This document shows positions 24,844 to 33,212 of a DNA stretch of 64,000 bases, in pieces. How positions within the stretch are numbered: the first letter of the stretch is position 1; every line of letters starts with the position of its first letter. The notes under the pieces are model-generated. The model searched no databases. It had not been told where the DNA came from and saw only the letters and a list, made by a program, of their open reading frames with translations. Origin of the DNA: Streptomyces avermitilis MA-4680 = NBRC 14893 (GTDB lineage: Bacteria > Actinomycetota > Actinomycetes > Streptomycetales > Streptomycetaceae). The position numbers were made by a program, and so were the translations under genes. The stretch is taken from contig NC_003155.5 of assembly GCF_000009765.2 (NCBI RefSeq), positions 7,254,001-7,318,000 on the forward strand. The letters run 5' to 3'.

Positions 24844-26226
24844 CTAGGACAACCGGCGGACCACATAGGCCGAGCCGTGGTCCGCCGGCTCCTCCCCGAC
24901 GTACTCCTGCCCGCGCATCTCGCACCACGCGGGAATGTCCAGGCGGGCCGCCTCGTCGTCCGACAGGACGCGGACCGTGCCGCCGACGGGCACGTCCCCG
25001 ATGACCTTGGCCAGCTCGATGACCGGGATCGGGCACCGCTTGCCCAGGGAGTCCACGACGAGGGACTCCGCCCGTACGGCCGTCGCGGGCGCCGACACCG
25101 GCGCGCCCAGCTTGTCGCGGACCGCCGACACCGTGCCGGGAAGCACCTCCAGGAAGCGGTCGACATCCTCCGCCGGCGTGCCGAGCGGCAGCGACACCCG
25201 CACATTGCCCTCGCTCAGCACCCCCATCGCCCTCAGCACATGGCTCGGCGTCAGGGTGCTGCTCGTACAGGACGAGCCGGACGAGACGGAGAAACCGGCC
25301 CGGTCCAGCTCGTGCAGCAGGGTCTCCCCGTCGACATAGAGACACGAGAAGGTGACGATGCCGGGCAGCCGGCGGACCGGGTCGCCGACCACCTCCACGT
25401 CCCCGACCAGCTCGGGCACCCGTACCCGGATCCGGTCCGTCAGCTCCCGCAGCCGTACCGCCTCTTCCGCCGCCTCGGCGCGCACCGCCCGCAGCGACGC
25501 CGCGGCGGCCACGATCGCCGGGAGGTTCTCGAACCCCGCCGCCCGCCCCGACTCCCGCTCGTCCGTGGGCCCTTGGGGCGCGAATCGCACACCTTTACGC
25601 ACCACGAGAAGCCCGACGCCCGACGGGCCGCCCCACTTGTGGGCGCTCGCCGTCAGCAGCGACCAGTCACCCGCCACCCGGCCCCAGCCCAGCGACTGCG
25701 CCGCGTCCACCAGCAGCGGCACCCCCGCCGCCCGGCACACGTCGGCCACCGCGGCCACCGGCTGCTCCGTGCCCACCTCGTGGTTCGCCGACTGGAGACA
25801 GGCCAGCGCGGTGTCCGGGCGCAGAGCTTCGGCGTACGAGGCCGGCGCGACCGTGCCCGTACGGTCCACCGCGACCCGGGTCACCGTCCCGCCCTCCGTC
25901 TCGAACACCTCCGCCGAATGGAGTACCGAAGAGTGTTCGACCGCTGACACGATCAGGTGGCGTCCGACACGCCGCCGGCCCGCCAGCGCGCCCGCTACCC
26001 CGGAGTGCACCGCACGCGTGCCGGACGAGTTGAAGACCAGCTCGTCCGGCCGGCAGCCCACCGCCTCGGCGGCCGCCTCGCGGGCCGCGTCGAGCAGCAG
26101 CCGGGCCCGTCGCCCCTCGCGGTAGAGGCGTGCGGGGTCGGCCCACCCCTCGTCGAGCGAGGCCTGAAGGGCCTGCCGGGCGACGGGGTGGAGGGGAGCG
26201 GCGGACGCGGCGTCGAAGTAGGACAC
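24844..26226 (-). CDS. Cysteine desulfurase-TusA fusion protein
   Basis: The 460-aa product has two domains. Residues about 1-375 are a class V aminotransferase-fold cysteine desulfurase: PLP Lys near residue 196 in SAHKWGGPSGVG, and the persulfide-carrying Cys near residue 318 in SSGSSCTSS. Residues about 388-460 are a TusA-type sulfurtransferase domain with the CPIPVIELAK motif (Cys near 396). The fused TusA would accept sulfur directly from the desulfurase and pass it on, for example to tRNA thiolation or Moco; the acceptor is unknown. GTG at 26226 starts VSYFDAASAAPLHP, with AGGAG 13 nt upstream. It is convergent with the adenosine kinase gene. Confidence 0.92.
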   Translation of the reverse strand: MSYFDAASAAPLHPVARQALQASLDEGWADPARLYREGRRARLLLDAAREAAAEAVGCRPDELVFNSSGTRAVHSGVAGALAGRRRVGRHLIVSAVEHSSVLHSAEVFETEGGTVTRVAVDRTGTVAPASYAEALRPDTALACLQSANHEVGTEQPVAAVADVCRAAGVPLLVDAAQSLGWGRVAGDWSLLTASAHKWGGPSGVGLLVVRKGVRFAPQGPTDERESGRAAGFENLPAIVAAAASLRAVRAEAAEEAVRLRELTDRIRVRVPELVGDVEVVGDPVRRLPGIVTFSCLYVDGETLLHELDRAGFSVSSGSSCTSSTLTPSHVLRAMGVLSEGNVRVSLPLGTPAEDVDRFLEVLPGTVSAVRDKLGAPVSAPATAVRAESLVVDSLGKRCPIPVIELAKVIGDVPVGGTVRVLSDDEAARLDIPAWCEMRGQEYVGEEPADHGSAYVVRRLS

Positions 26227-26554
26227 GCCGCCACGCTAACTCCTGCGAACACTCCTGCGAACCGCGCGCTCGGCGGGGACGTGGACGGGGACGTGGGCGG
26301 CGGCGAGGGCGGGGATGTGGGGCGCAGGCGTCGTACGAGACGTCGGAGGGGCCGTCAGATGAGGCCCGGAGTCGGGCATTCCACCCCTTCGGGGTGTCCG
26401 GCGGCGCGTTGGGCACCCTCCCCGCGCGACCCCAAATAGCGTCCAGTAGGGTTTGGTCCGCATAAACATCCAAACCCCTGCCCGACGCAGGGCGGCGACC
26501 GACCAGCGAGGCCGCAGCCGAACAGCGCGGGCGAGACTCTCGGGAAGGCGCTAC
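26227..26554. other. Divergent gap upstream of ctaC
   Basis: A 328-bp gap between the divergent desulfurase and ctaC genes. It contains TAGCGT (26437-26442) and TAGGGT (26447-26452), each a possible -10 for ctaC with no good -35, and a small hairpin CACCCC-TTC-GGGGTG at 26382-26396. No gene was found. Confidence 0.4.
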
Positions 26555-27514
26555 GTGAGTCCCAACGGCTCCGACCGCTCGCCGCGGCGCCCGATGCGGC
26601 GGAAGCTGCTGCAGGCACTGACTGCGGGCCTGGTCCTGGCGACCGCTACCGGTTGCACATACAAGGACTTCCCCCGCCTTGGCATGCCCACCCCAGTCAC
26701 GGAAGAGGCTCCGCGGATCCTCTCCCTGTGGCAGGGCTCCTGGGCTGCCGCGCTCGCCACCGGCGTGCTGGTCTGGGGCTTGATCCTGTGGGCGACCATC
26801 TTCCACCGGCGCAGCCGCACCAAGGTCGAAGTTCCCCCGCAGACCAGGTACAACATGCCCATCGAGGCGCTGTACACGGTGGTCCCGCTCATCATCGTCT
26901 CGGTGCTCTTCTACTTCACGGCCCGCGACGAGTCGAAGCTCCTCGACCTCTCCAAGAAGCCCGACGTCACGGTCAACGTGGTCGGCTTCCAGTGGAGCTG
27001 GGGCTTCAACTACATCGAGAACGTCGACGGCTCGACCGGCAACGCGAAGACCGACAAGAACCTGGCGGCCATTCCGGACCGGTTCAAGGAAGCCTTCCCG
27101 GCGAACGCCGGCGGTGTCTACGACGTCGGCACGCCCGGCACGCGGAACCCGCAGACCAACAACCCGGGTCCGACCCTCTGGCTGCCCAAGGGCAAGACGG
27201 TCCGCTTCGTCCTCACTTCGCGTGACGTCATCCACTCCTTCTGGGTGGTGCCGTTCCTCATGAAGCAGGACGTCATCCCGGGCCACACCAACTCCTTCCA
27301 GGTGACCCCCAACAGGGAGGGCACCTTCCTGGGCAAGTGCGCCGAGCTCTGCGGCGTCGACCACTCCCGGATGCTGTTCAACGTGAAGGTCGTCTCCCCC
27401 GAGCGCTACCAGCAGCATCTCAAGGACCTCGCGAAGAAGGGGCAGACCGGTTACGTTCCCGCCGGCATCGCGCAGACGAGCCACGAGAAGAACCGGGAGA
27501 CGAACAACCTGTGA
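26555..27514 (+). CDS. ctaC: Cytochrome c oxidase subunit II
   Basis: Carries the CuA centre that takes electrons from cytochrome c (here the QcrC cyt cc domain) into the aa3 oxidase. The 319-aa precursor has a lipoprotein-type signal peptide with TATGC around Cys34, two transmembrane helices (about 55-80 and 100-120), and the periplasmic cupredoxin domain with the CuA motif CAELCGVDHSRM (Cys262, Cys266). GTG at 26555 has GGGAAGG at 26542-26548. The stop overlaps the ctaD start as GTGA; ctaC, ctaD and ctaF form one operon. Confidence 0.96.
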   Translation: MSPNGSDRSPRRPMRRKLLQALTAGLVLATATGCTYKDFPRLGMPTPVTEEAPRILSLWQGSWAAALATGVLVWGLILWATIFHRRSRTKVEVPPQTRYNMPIEALYTVVPLIIVSVLFYFTARDESKLLDLSKKPDVTVNVVGFQWSWGFNYIENVDGSTGNAKTDKNLAAIPDRFKEAFPANAGGVYDVGTPGTRNPQTNNPGPTLWLPKGKTVRFVLTSRDVIHSFWVVPFLMKQDVIPGHTNSFQVTPNREGTFLGKCAELCGVDHSRMLFNVKVVSPERYQQHLKDLAKKGQTGYVPAGIAQTSHEKNRETNNL

Positions 27515-29250
27515 GCATCCTCAACGAACCCCAGGGTGCCGCCGCAGCTGAGGACTCTTACGAGAACGAGCTGCCGGTACGGCGCAAGCAGCCCGGCAAT
27601 GTCGTGGTCAAGTGGCTCACCACCACCGACCACAAGACGATCGGCACGCTGTATCTGGTGACGTCCTTCGCGTTCTTCTGCATCGGCGGCGTCATGGCGC
27701 TGCTCATGCGCGCGGAACTCGCCCGGCCCGGTATGCAGATCATGTCGAGCGAGCAGTTCAACCAGGCGTTCACGATGCACGGCACGATCATGCTGCTGAT
27801 GTTCGCGACGCCGCTGTTCGCCGGTTTCGCGAACTGGATCATGCCGCTGCAGATCGGCGCGCCCGACGTGGCGTTCCCGCGGCTGAACATGTTCGCCTAC
27901 TGGCTCTACCTGTTCGGCTCGCTCATCGCGGTCGGCGGCTTCCTCACCCCGCAGGGCGCGGCCGACTTCGGCTGGTTCGCCTACAGCCCGCTGTCGGACG
28001 CGGTCCGCTCGCCGGGCATCGGCGCCGACATGTGGATCATGGGTCTGGCCTTCTCCGGCTTCGGCACCATCCTCGGCTCGGTCAACTTCATCACCACGAT
28101 CATCTGCATGCGTGCCCCCGGCATGACCATGTTCCGCATGCCGATCTTCGTGTGGAACGTGCTGCTGACCGGTGTGCTCGTCCTGCTGGCCTTCCCGGTC
28201 CTGGCCGCCGCGCTGTTCGCCCTGGAGGCGGACCGCAAGTTCGGTGCCCATGTGTTCGACGCGGCAAACGGCGGAGCACTGCTCTGGCAACACCTCTTCT
28301 GGTTCTTCGGCCATCCAGAGGTGTACATCATCGCCCTGCCGTTCTTCGGGATCATTTCCGAAGTGATCCCGGTGTTCAGTCGCAAGCCGATGTTCGGCTA
28401 CATGGGTCTCATCGGCGCCACCATCGCGATCGCCGGCCTTTCCGTGACGGTGTGGGCGCACCACATGTACGTCACGGGTGGCGTACTGCTCCCGTTCTTC
28501 TCCTTCATGACGTTCCTCATCGCCGTACCAACAGGCGTGAAGTTCTTCAACTGGATCGGAACGATGTGGAAGGGGTCCCTGAGTTTCGAGACCCCGATGC
28601 TCTGGGCGACCGGCTTCCTGATCACCTTCACCTTCGGTGGTCTGACCGGTGTCATCCTGGCCTCGCCGCCGATGGACTTCCACGTCTCGGACTCGTACTT
28701 CGTGGTGGCGCACTTCCACTACGTGGTGTTCGGCACCGTCGTGTTCGCGATGTTCTCCGGCTTCCACTACTGGTGGCCGAAGTTCACCGGCAAGATGCTC
28801 GACGAGCGCCTCGGCAAGATCACGTTCTGGACGCTGTTCGTCGGCTTCCACGGCACGTTCCTCATCCAGCACTGGCTGGGTGCGGAGGGCATGCCGCGTC
28901 GTTACGCGGACTACCTCGCGGCCGACGGCTTCACCGCCCTGAACACGATCTCGACGATCTGCTCGTTCCTGCTCGGCCTGTCGATCCTGCCGTTCCTCTA
29001 CAACGTGTGGAAGACGGCCAAGTACGGCAAGCCGGTCGGCGTCGACGACCCGTGGGGCTACGGCCGCTCCCTGGAGTGGGCCACGTCCTGCCCGCCGCCG
29101 CGGCACAACTTCCTCACCCTGCCGCGGATCCGCTCCGAATCCCCGGCTTTCGACCTGCACCACCCGGAGATCGCCGCGCTCGACCAGCTCGAGAACGCCG
29201 GTCACGGTGAGAAGGCCGCCGTCGCTGGTGGCAAGGAGGCCGGCAAGTGA
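27511..29250 (+). CDS. ctaD: Cytochrome c oxidase subunit I
   Basis: Catalytic heme-copper subunit of the aa3 oxidase, reducing O2 and pumping protons. The 579-aa product has twelve transmembrane helices. Haem and CuB ligands are all present: TMHGTIM near residue 90, WFFGHPEVY (His-Tyr crosslink) near residue 267, WAHHMY near residue 315 and VAHFHYVVFG near residue 400. GTG at 27511 overlaps the ctaC TGA. The C-terminus has a Lys/Gly/Ala-rich extension. Co-translated with ctaF, whose GTG overlaps the ctaD TGA. Confidence 0.97.
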   Translation: MSILNEPQGAAAAEDSYENELPVRRKQPGNVVVKWLTTTDHKTIGTLYLVTSFAFFCIGGVMALLMRAELARPGMQIMSSEQFNQAFTMHGTIMLLMFATPLFAGFANWIMPLQIGAPDVAFPRLNMFAYWLYLFGSLIAVGGFLTPQGAADFGWFAYSPLSDAVRSPGIGADMWIMGLAFSGFGTILGSVNFITTIICMRAPGMTMFRMPIFVWNVLLTGVLVLLAFPVLAAALFALEADRKFGAHVFDAANGGALLWQHLFWFFGHPEVYIIALPFFGIISEVIPVFSRKPMFGYMGLIGATIAIAGLSVTVWAHHMYVTGGVLLPFFSFMTFLIAVPTGVKFFNWIGTMWKGSLSFETPMLWATGFLITFTFGGLTGVILASPPMDFHVSDSYFVVAHFHYVVFGTVVFAMFSGFHYWWPKFTGKMLDERLGKITFWTLFVGFHGTFLIQHWLGAEGMPRRYADYLAADGFTALNTISTICSFLLGLSILPFLYNVWKTAKYGKPVGVDDPWGYGRSLEWATSCPPPRHNFLTLPRIRSESPAFDLHHPEIAALDQLENAGHGEKAAVAGGKEAGK

Positions 29251-29645
29251 AGATCCAGGGCAAGATGTTCATCTGGCTGGCCGTCTTCATCCTCGCCATG
29301 GCGATCATCTATGGCGTGTGGTCGAAGGAGCCGGCGGGCACCACCGCGCTCTTCCTGGCCTTCGGCCTGAGCATCATGATCGGCTACTACCTGGCCTTCA
29401 CGGCCCGGCGGGTCGACGCGGGTGCCCAGGACAACAAGGAGGCCGACGTCGCGGACGACGCCGGCGAGGTGGGCTTCTTCAGCCCGCACAGCTGGCAGCC
29501 GCTCGCCCTCGGCATCGGTGGCGCGCTGGCCTTCATGGGCGTCGTCTTCGGCTGGTGGCTGCTCTACTTCTCGGCCCCGATCATCCTGATCGGCCTGTGG
29601 GGCTGGGTCTTCGAGTACTACCGCGGCGAGAGCCGCACCCAGTAG
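29247..29645 (+). CDS. ctaF: Cytochrome c oxidase subunit IV (actinobacterial type)
   Basis: A 132-aa small subunit of the actinobacterial aa3 oxidase that stabilises the bcc-aa3 supercomplex. It has four hydrophobic segments (about residues 5-25, 32-50, 85-103 and 105-122) and the conserved ending WGWVFEYYRGE. GTG at 29247 overlaps the ctaD stop as GTGA. It ends the ctaCDF operon, followed by a strong terminator. Confidence 0.93.
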   Translation: MKIQGKMFIWLAVFILAMAIIYGVWSKEPAGTTALFLAFGLSIMIGYYLAFTARRVDAGAQDNKEADVADDAGEVGFFSPHSWQPLALGIGGALAFMGVVFGWWLLYFSAPIILIGLWGWVFEYYRGESRTQ

Positions 29646-29707
29646 GAACCGCCCCAGCAGTACCCGCCCCTCGCGGGCGTGGTCAGTAGCACGCGCTGAG
29701 CGCACGG

Positions 29708-29750
29708 GAGCCCGGACACTCCGTCAGGAGAGTCCGGGCTCTTTCTTTTC
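29708..29750 (+). terminator. Terminator after ctaCDF
   Basis: 15-bp arms with one mismatch (GAGCCCGGACACTCC at 29708-29722; GGAGAGTCCGGGCTC at 29727-29741), loop GTCA, then TTTCTTTTC. It lies 62 bp after the ctaF stop. A classical intrinsic terminator. Confidence 0.9.
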
Positions 29751-29819
29751 TCGCGTCCGCCGTCCCTCGCTCGGCTCACTCGCCGCGCCGTGACCGACGG
29801 AGGTTCTTAGCGTGAAGCC

Positions 29820-31085
29820 ATGAACCACTCACCGCGAAACCGCACGGTCGTCAGCTGCACCCTGCTGGTGATCGCCCTGGGCGCGGCGGGCCTCACCGCC
29901 TGCACCTCCGACGGTCACCCGCTCTCGGCGAAGCCGTACGACGCGGCGGGTCAGATCGCCTTCAACGCCCCTGTCGGCGACAGCAAGAAGGCCGACCCCG
30001 ACAAGCCCCTGGAGATCACCGCCTCGGGCTCGGACGGCCGCATCACGGACGTCACGGCCACCGACGCGAGCGGCCGCTACGTGGCGGGCGAACTCGCCGC
30101 CGACGGCAGCCGCTGGCACAGCACCTCACCACTGGCCGCCGGCAGCCGGTACACGGTGCGGGTGAGCACGGAGGACGAGGACGGCGCACCCGGCCGCAAG
30201 GACATCACCTTCACCACCAGCGTCCCGAAGACCAAGAAGGAGCTGGGGGTGGCGTTCGGCCCCGAGGCGGGCACGTACGGCGTCGGCCAGCCCGTCACCG
30301 CCACACTCAGTGCCCCCGTCAAGGACAAGGCCGCCCGTACGGTCATCGAGCGCGCCCTCAAGGTCGACTCGAAGCCCGTGGTGGAGGGCGCCTGGCACTG
30401 GGTGGACGACAAGACGCTGCACTACCGCCCCAAGGAGTACTGGCCCACCCACGCCACCATCACGGCGCACAGCAACCTGAAGGGCGTCAAGGTCGCCGAG
30501 CGGCTCTGGGGCGGCGACGTGAAGCCCCTGAAGCTCACCACCGGCGACAGCCTGATCGCCGTCACGGACGCCGCCGCACACTCGATGACGGTCTTCCGCA
30601 ACGGCAAGGAGATCAACCAGATCCCCGTCACCACCGGCAAGGCCGGCTTCGAGACCCGCAACGGCGTCAAGGTCGTGCTGGGCAAGGAGTACTTCGTACG
30701 GATGCGCGGTACCACCGTCGGCATCGCCGAGGGCTCGTCGGACTCGTACGACCTGCCGGTGTACTACGCGACCCGGGTGACCTGGAGCGGCGAGTACGTC
30801 CACGCGGCGCCCTGGTCGGTCGGCTCCCAGGGGTCCGCCAACGTCAGCCACGGCTGCACCGGGATGAGCACCAGCAACGCGGAGTGGTTCTTCGACACCG
30901 TGCGGGAGGGCGACATCGTCAAGGTCGTCAACTCGAACGGCGACAACATGGACCCGTTCGGGAACGGCTACGGAGACTGGAACCTCGACTGGAAGAACTG
31001 GCGCACGGGCAGCGCCCTGATGGCCGGCACCCCGGACGGGCCGAGCCCGGCGGACCGGGCCAAGCTGCGGCCCGAGACGGTGTGA
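29820..31085 (+). CDS. L,D-transpeptidase lipoprotein (YkuD family)
   Basis: Forms 3-3 crosslinks in peptidoglycan outside the membrane. The 421-aa precursor has a lipoprotein signal peptide (LTAC, lipid Cys near residue 28), two Ig-like domains (about 40-240) and a YkuD catalytic domain (about 245-375) with the active-site motif HAAPWS and SHGCTGMS, whose Cys is the nucleophile. The layout matches actinobacterial Ldts. ATG at 29820; a GGAGG lies 15-20 nt upstream, and TAGCGT at 29808-29813 could give a near-leaderless transcript. It lies between the two oxidase/bc1 gene groups. Confidence 0.93.
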   Translation: MNHSPRNRTVVSCTLLVIALGAAGLTACTSDGHPLSAKPYDAAGQIAFNAPVGDSKKADPDKPLEITASGSDGRITDVTATDASGRYVAGELAADGSRWHSTSPLAAGSRYTVRVSTEDEDGAPGRKDITFTTSVPKTKKELGVAFGPEAGTYGVGQPVTATLSAPVKDKAARTVIERALKVDSKPVVEGAWHWVDDKTLHYRPKEYWPTHATITAHSNLKGVKVAERLWGGDVKPLKLTTGDSLIAVTDAAAHSMTVFRNGKEINQIPVTTGKAGFETRNGVKVVLGKEYFVRMRGTTVGIAEGSSDSYDLPVYYATRVTWSGEYVHAAPWSVGSQGSANVSHGCTGMSTSNAEWFFDTVREGDIVKVVNSNGDNMDPFGNGYGDWNLDWKNWRTGSALMAGTPDGPSPADRAKLRPETV

Positions 31086-31090
31086 AGACC

Positions 31091-31136
31091 CGGGGGGTGG
31101 CACCGCGCCCCGAACGAGGCGCGGTACGGCCCCCCG
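31091..31136. terminator. Bidirectional two-tier hairpin
   Basis: Outer arms CGGGGGG (31091-31097) and CCCCCCG (31130-31136) enclose inner arms ACCGCGCC (31102-31109) and GGCGCGGT (31118-31125). It sits between the convergent transpeptidase and pseudo-receiver genes. No T-run. Confidence 0.7.
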
Positions 31137-31141
31137 AGCTC

Positions 31142-31540
31142 TCAGCCGATCAGAGCCTTCTGACGCAACAGAGAGGCCAGCGCGGCCGCGAACTCCACCG
31201 GATCCACCGGCAGCGTCACCGCGGCGTCCGCACGGCTCCACGTGGCCAGCCAGGCGTCCTGGGGTCGCCCGATCAGCAGCAGCACGGGCGGGCAGTTGAA
31301 GACCTCGTCCTTGATCTGCCGGCAGAGACCCATCCCGCCCATCGGCACGGCCTCGCCGTCCAGCACGCAGACGTCGATGCCGCCCTTGTCCAGCTCCGCG
31401 ATCACGGCGGCCGGCGTCGCGCACTCCAGGAACTCCACCACGGGCACGTCCGGCGCCGGACGGCGTCCGGTGGCGAGCCGGACCTGTTCGCGGGTGTTGG
31501 AGTCGTCGCTGTAGACCAGCACCGTGGCGGTCGGCTGCAT
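31142..31540 (-). CDS. Pseudo-receiver (atypical response-regulator receiver) protein
   Basis: A 132-aa stand-alone receiver fold. The acidic pair (VYSDDSN) and the phosphoacceptor-position Asp (CVLDGEAVPMGGMG, near residue 60) are kept. The lysine expected after beta-5 is replaced: the segment reads TLPVDP where active receivers have TKPxxP. There is no output domain. It may bind a partner without phosphorylation. The ATG at 31540 has GGAGGAAG directly upstream. It sits inside the respiratory gene region, on the opposite strand to ctaE and 178 bp from it; a link to oxidase control is inference only. Confidence 0.82.
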   Translation of the reverse strand: MQPTATVLVYSDDSNTREQVRLATGRRPAPDVPVVEFLECATPAAVIAELDKGGIDVCVLDGEAVPMGGMGLCRQIKDEVFNCPPVLLLIGRPQDAWLATWSRADAAVTLPVDPVEFAAALASLLRQKALIG

Positions 31541-31707
31541 TCTTCCTCCGAGACATCAGCGTCGTACGGACTTGGACCGATGCGCGGATGCTACTCCCTT
31601 GAACACCTCGTCAACACCGGTTCGGACAGGGCTTCGATGGGCCATATGGGCAGCACATGGGGCTCGGACACCCCGAACGGCACCCCCGGGAGTGAGGGCG
31701 AGATAAG

Positions 31708-31728
31708 CGACCGACATAATGTCGGTCG
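31708..31728. promoter_or_regulatory. 21-bp palindrome over the ctaE start codon
   Basis: Perfect 10-bp arms (CGACCGACAT at 31708-31717 and ATGTCGGTCG at 31719-31728) flank a single A. The right arm contains the annotated ctaE ATG. It could be a repressor site or an mRNA hairpin hiding the start. It also contains CATAAT (31715-31720), a good -10 hexamer, which would place transcription start at about 31728, the GTG codon 4. Confidence 0.65.
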
Positions 31729-32339
31729 TGGCGACAGCAACGACAGTAGAAACCGGGCACGCGCACCCGTCGGTCAACCGGCCGAACCTCACCAGCGTCG
31801 GAACCATCATCTGGCTGAGTTCCGAGCTGATGTTCTTCGCGGCCCTCTTCGCGATGTACTTCACCCTGCGATCGGTGACCGGGCCGGAGCACTGGAAGGA
31901 GATGGCGAGCCATCTCAACTTCCCGTTCTCCGCGACGAACACCACGATCCTGGTGCTTTCCTCCCTGACCTGCCAGCTCGGCGTGTTCGCCGCCGAGCGC
32001 GGGGACGTGAAGAAGCTCCGGATGTGGTTCATCGTCACCTTCATCATGGGTGCGATCTTCATCGGCGGTCAGGTCTTCGAATACACCGAGCTGGTCAAGA
32101 AGGACGGGCTCTCGCTCTCCTCCGACCCGTACGGCTCGGTGTTCTACCTGACCACCGGCTTCCACGGCCTGCACGTGACGGGCGGTCTCATCGCCTTCCT
32201 GCTGGTCCTCGGCCGCACCTACGCGGCCCGGAGATTCACTCACGAGCAGGCAACCGCCGCCATCGTCGTGTCCTACTACTGGCACTTCGTCGATGTCGTC
32301 TGGATCGGCCTCTTCGCCACGATCTACATGATCAAGTAA
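31719..32339 (+). CDS. ctaE: Cytochrome c oxidase subunit III
   Basis: A 206-aa subunit of the aa3 oxidase with five transmembrane helices and the family stretches [28 protein letters not shown] and [10 protein letters not shown]. It supports the core of subunits I and II. No ribosome site is visible before the ATG at 31719 (nearest purine-rich run about 20 nt away). GTG at 31728 (codon 4) is an alternative, possibly leaderless start. It begins the ctaE-qcrCAB group and lies 63 bp before qcrC. Confidence 0.95.
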
Positions 32340-32402
32340 TCGGGCCAGAAGTCCGAACATCCAGAAGCATCGACGCAGAAGATCCTGACACCGGGGTAAT
32401 CC

Positions 32403-33212
32403 GTGAAAAAGCTCTCCGCACGACGACGCCATCCGCTGGCGGCGGTCGTCGTCCTACTCCTCGCGCTGGCGGCCACCGGGGGGCTGTACGCCGCGTTCGC
32501 TCCCGCGAGCAAGGCGCAGGCCGATGACACCGCCCAGTCCCTCGCCATCGACGAGGGCAAGAAGCTCTACGCCGTAGGCTGCGCCAGCTGCCACGGCGCC
32601 GGCGGTCAGGGGACCACCGACGGTCCGCAACTGGTGGGCGTGGGTGCCGCGGCCGTCGACTTCCAGGTCGGCACGGGCCGGATGCCGGCCCAGCAGCCCG
32701 GCGCTCAGGTGCCGAAGAAGAAGGTCATCTACACGCAGGCCGAGATCGACCAGCTCGCGGCGTTCATCGCCTCGCTCGGTGCCGGTCCCTCGATCCCGAC
32801 GAAGAACCAGGTCAGCCCCGAGGGCGCGGACATCGCCAAGGGCGGCGAGCTCTTCCGTACCAACTGCGCGCAGTGCCACAACTTCACCGGTAAGGGCGGC
32901 GCGCTGACGCACGGCAAGTTCGCGCCGAGCCTCGAGGGCGTCGACCCGAAGCACATCTACGAGGCCATGCAGACCGGCCCGCAGAACATGCCGTCCTTCC
33001 CCGACACGACCCTGTCGGAGAAGAACAAGAAGGACATCATCGCGTACCTCGACGCGGTCAACGGTGACGAAACCGTCGAGCCCGGCGGCCTCAGCCTGGG
33101 CGGCCTCGGGCCGGTCAGCGAGGGCCTGTTCGGCTGGGTCTTCGGCCTCGGCACGCTGATCGCCGTCGCCGTCTGGGTCGCCGCTCGGACCGCAAAGGCC
33201 AAGAAGTCATGA
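32403..33212 (+). CDS. qcrC: Dihaem cytochrome cc subunit of the bc1 complex
   Basis: A 269-aa membrane-anchored c-type cytochrome that links the bc1 complex directly to the aa3 oxidase. It has an N-terminal signal-anchor (about 10-33), two haem-binding domains with CASCH (residues 60-64) and CAQCH (155-159), axial Met candidates in GRMPAQ and NMPSF, and a C-terminal transmembrane helix. This dihaem form is characteristic of Actinobacteria lacking soluble cytochrome c. GTG start at 32403. Its stop overlaps the qcrA ATG as ATGA. Confidence 0.96.
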   Translation: MKKLSARRRHPLAAVVVLLLALAATGGLYAAFAPASKAQADDTAQSLAIDEGKKLYAVGCASCHGAGGQGTTDGPQLVGVGAAAVDFQVGTGRMPAQQPGAQVPKKKVIYTQAEIDQLAAFIASLGAGPSIPTKNQVSPEGADIAKGGELFRTNCAQCHNFTGKGGALTHGKFAPSLEGVDPKHIYEAMQTGPQNMPSFPDTTLSEKNKKDIIAYLDAVNGDETVEPGGLSLGGLGPVSEGLFGWVFGLGTLIAVAVWVAARTAKAKKS

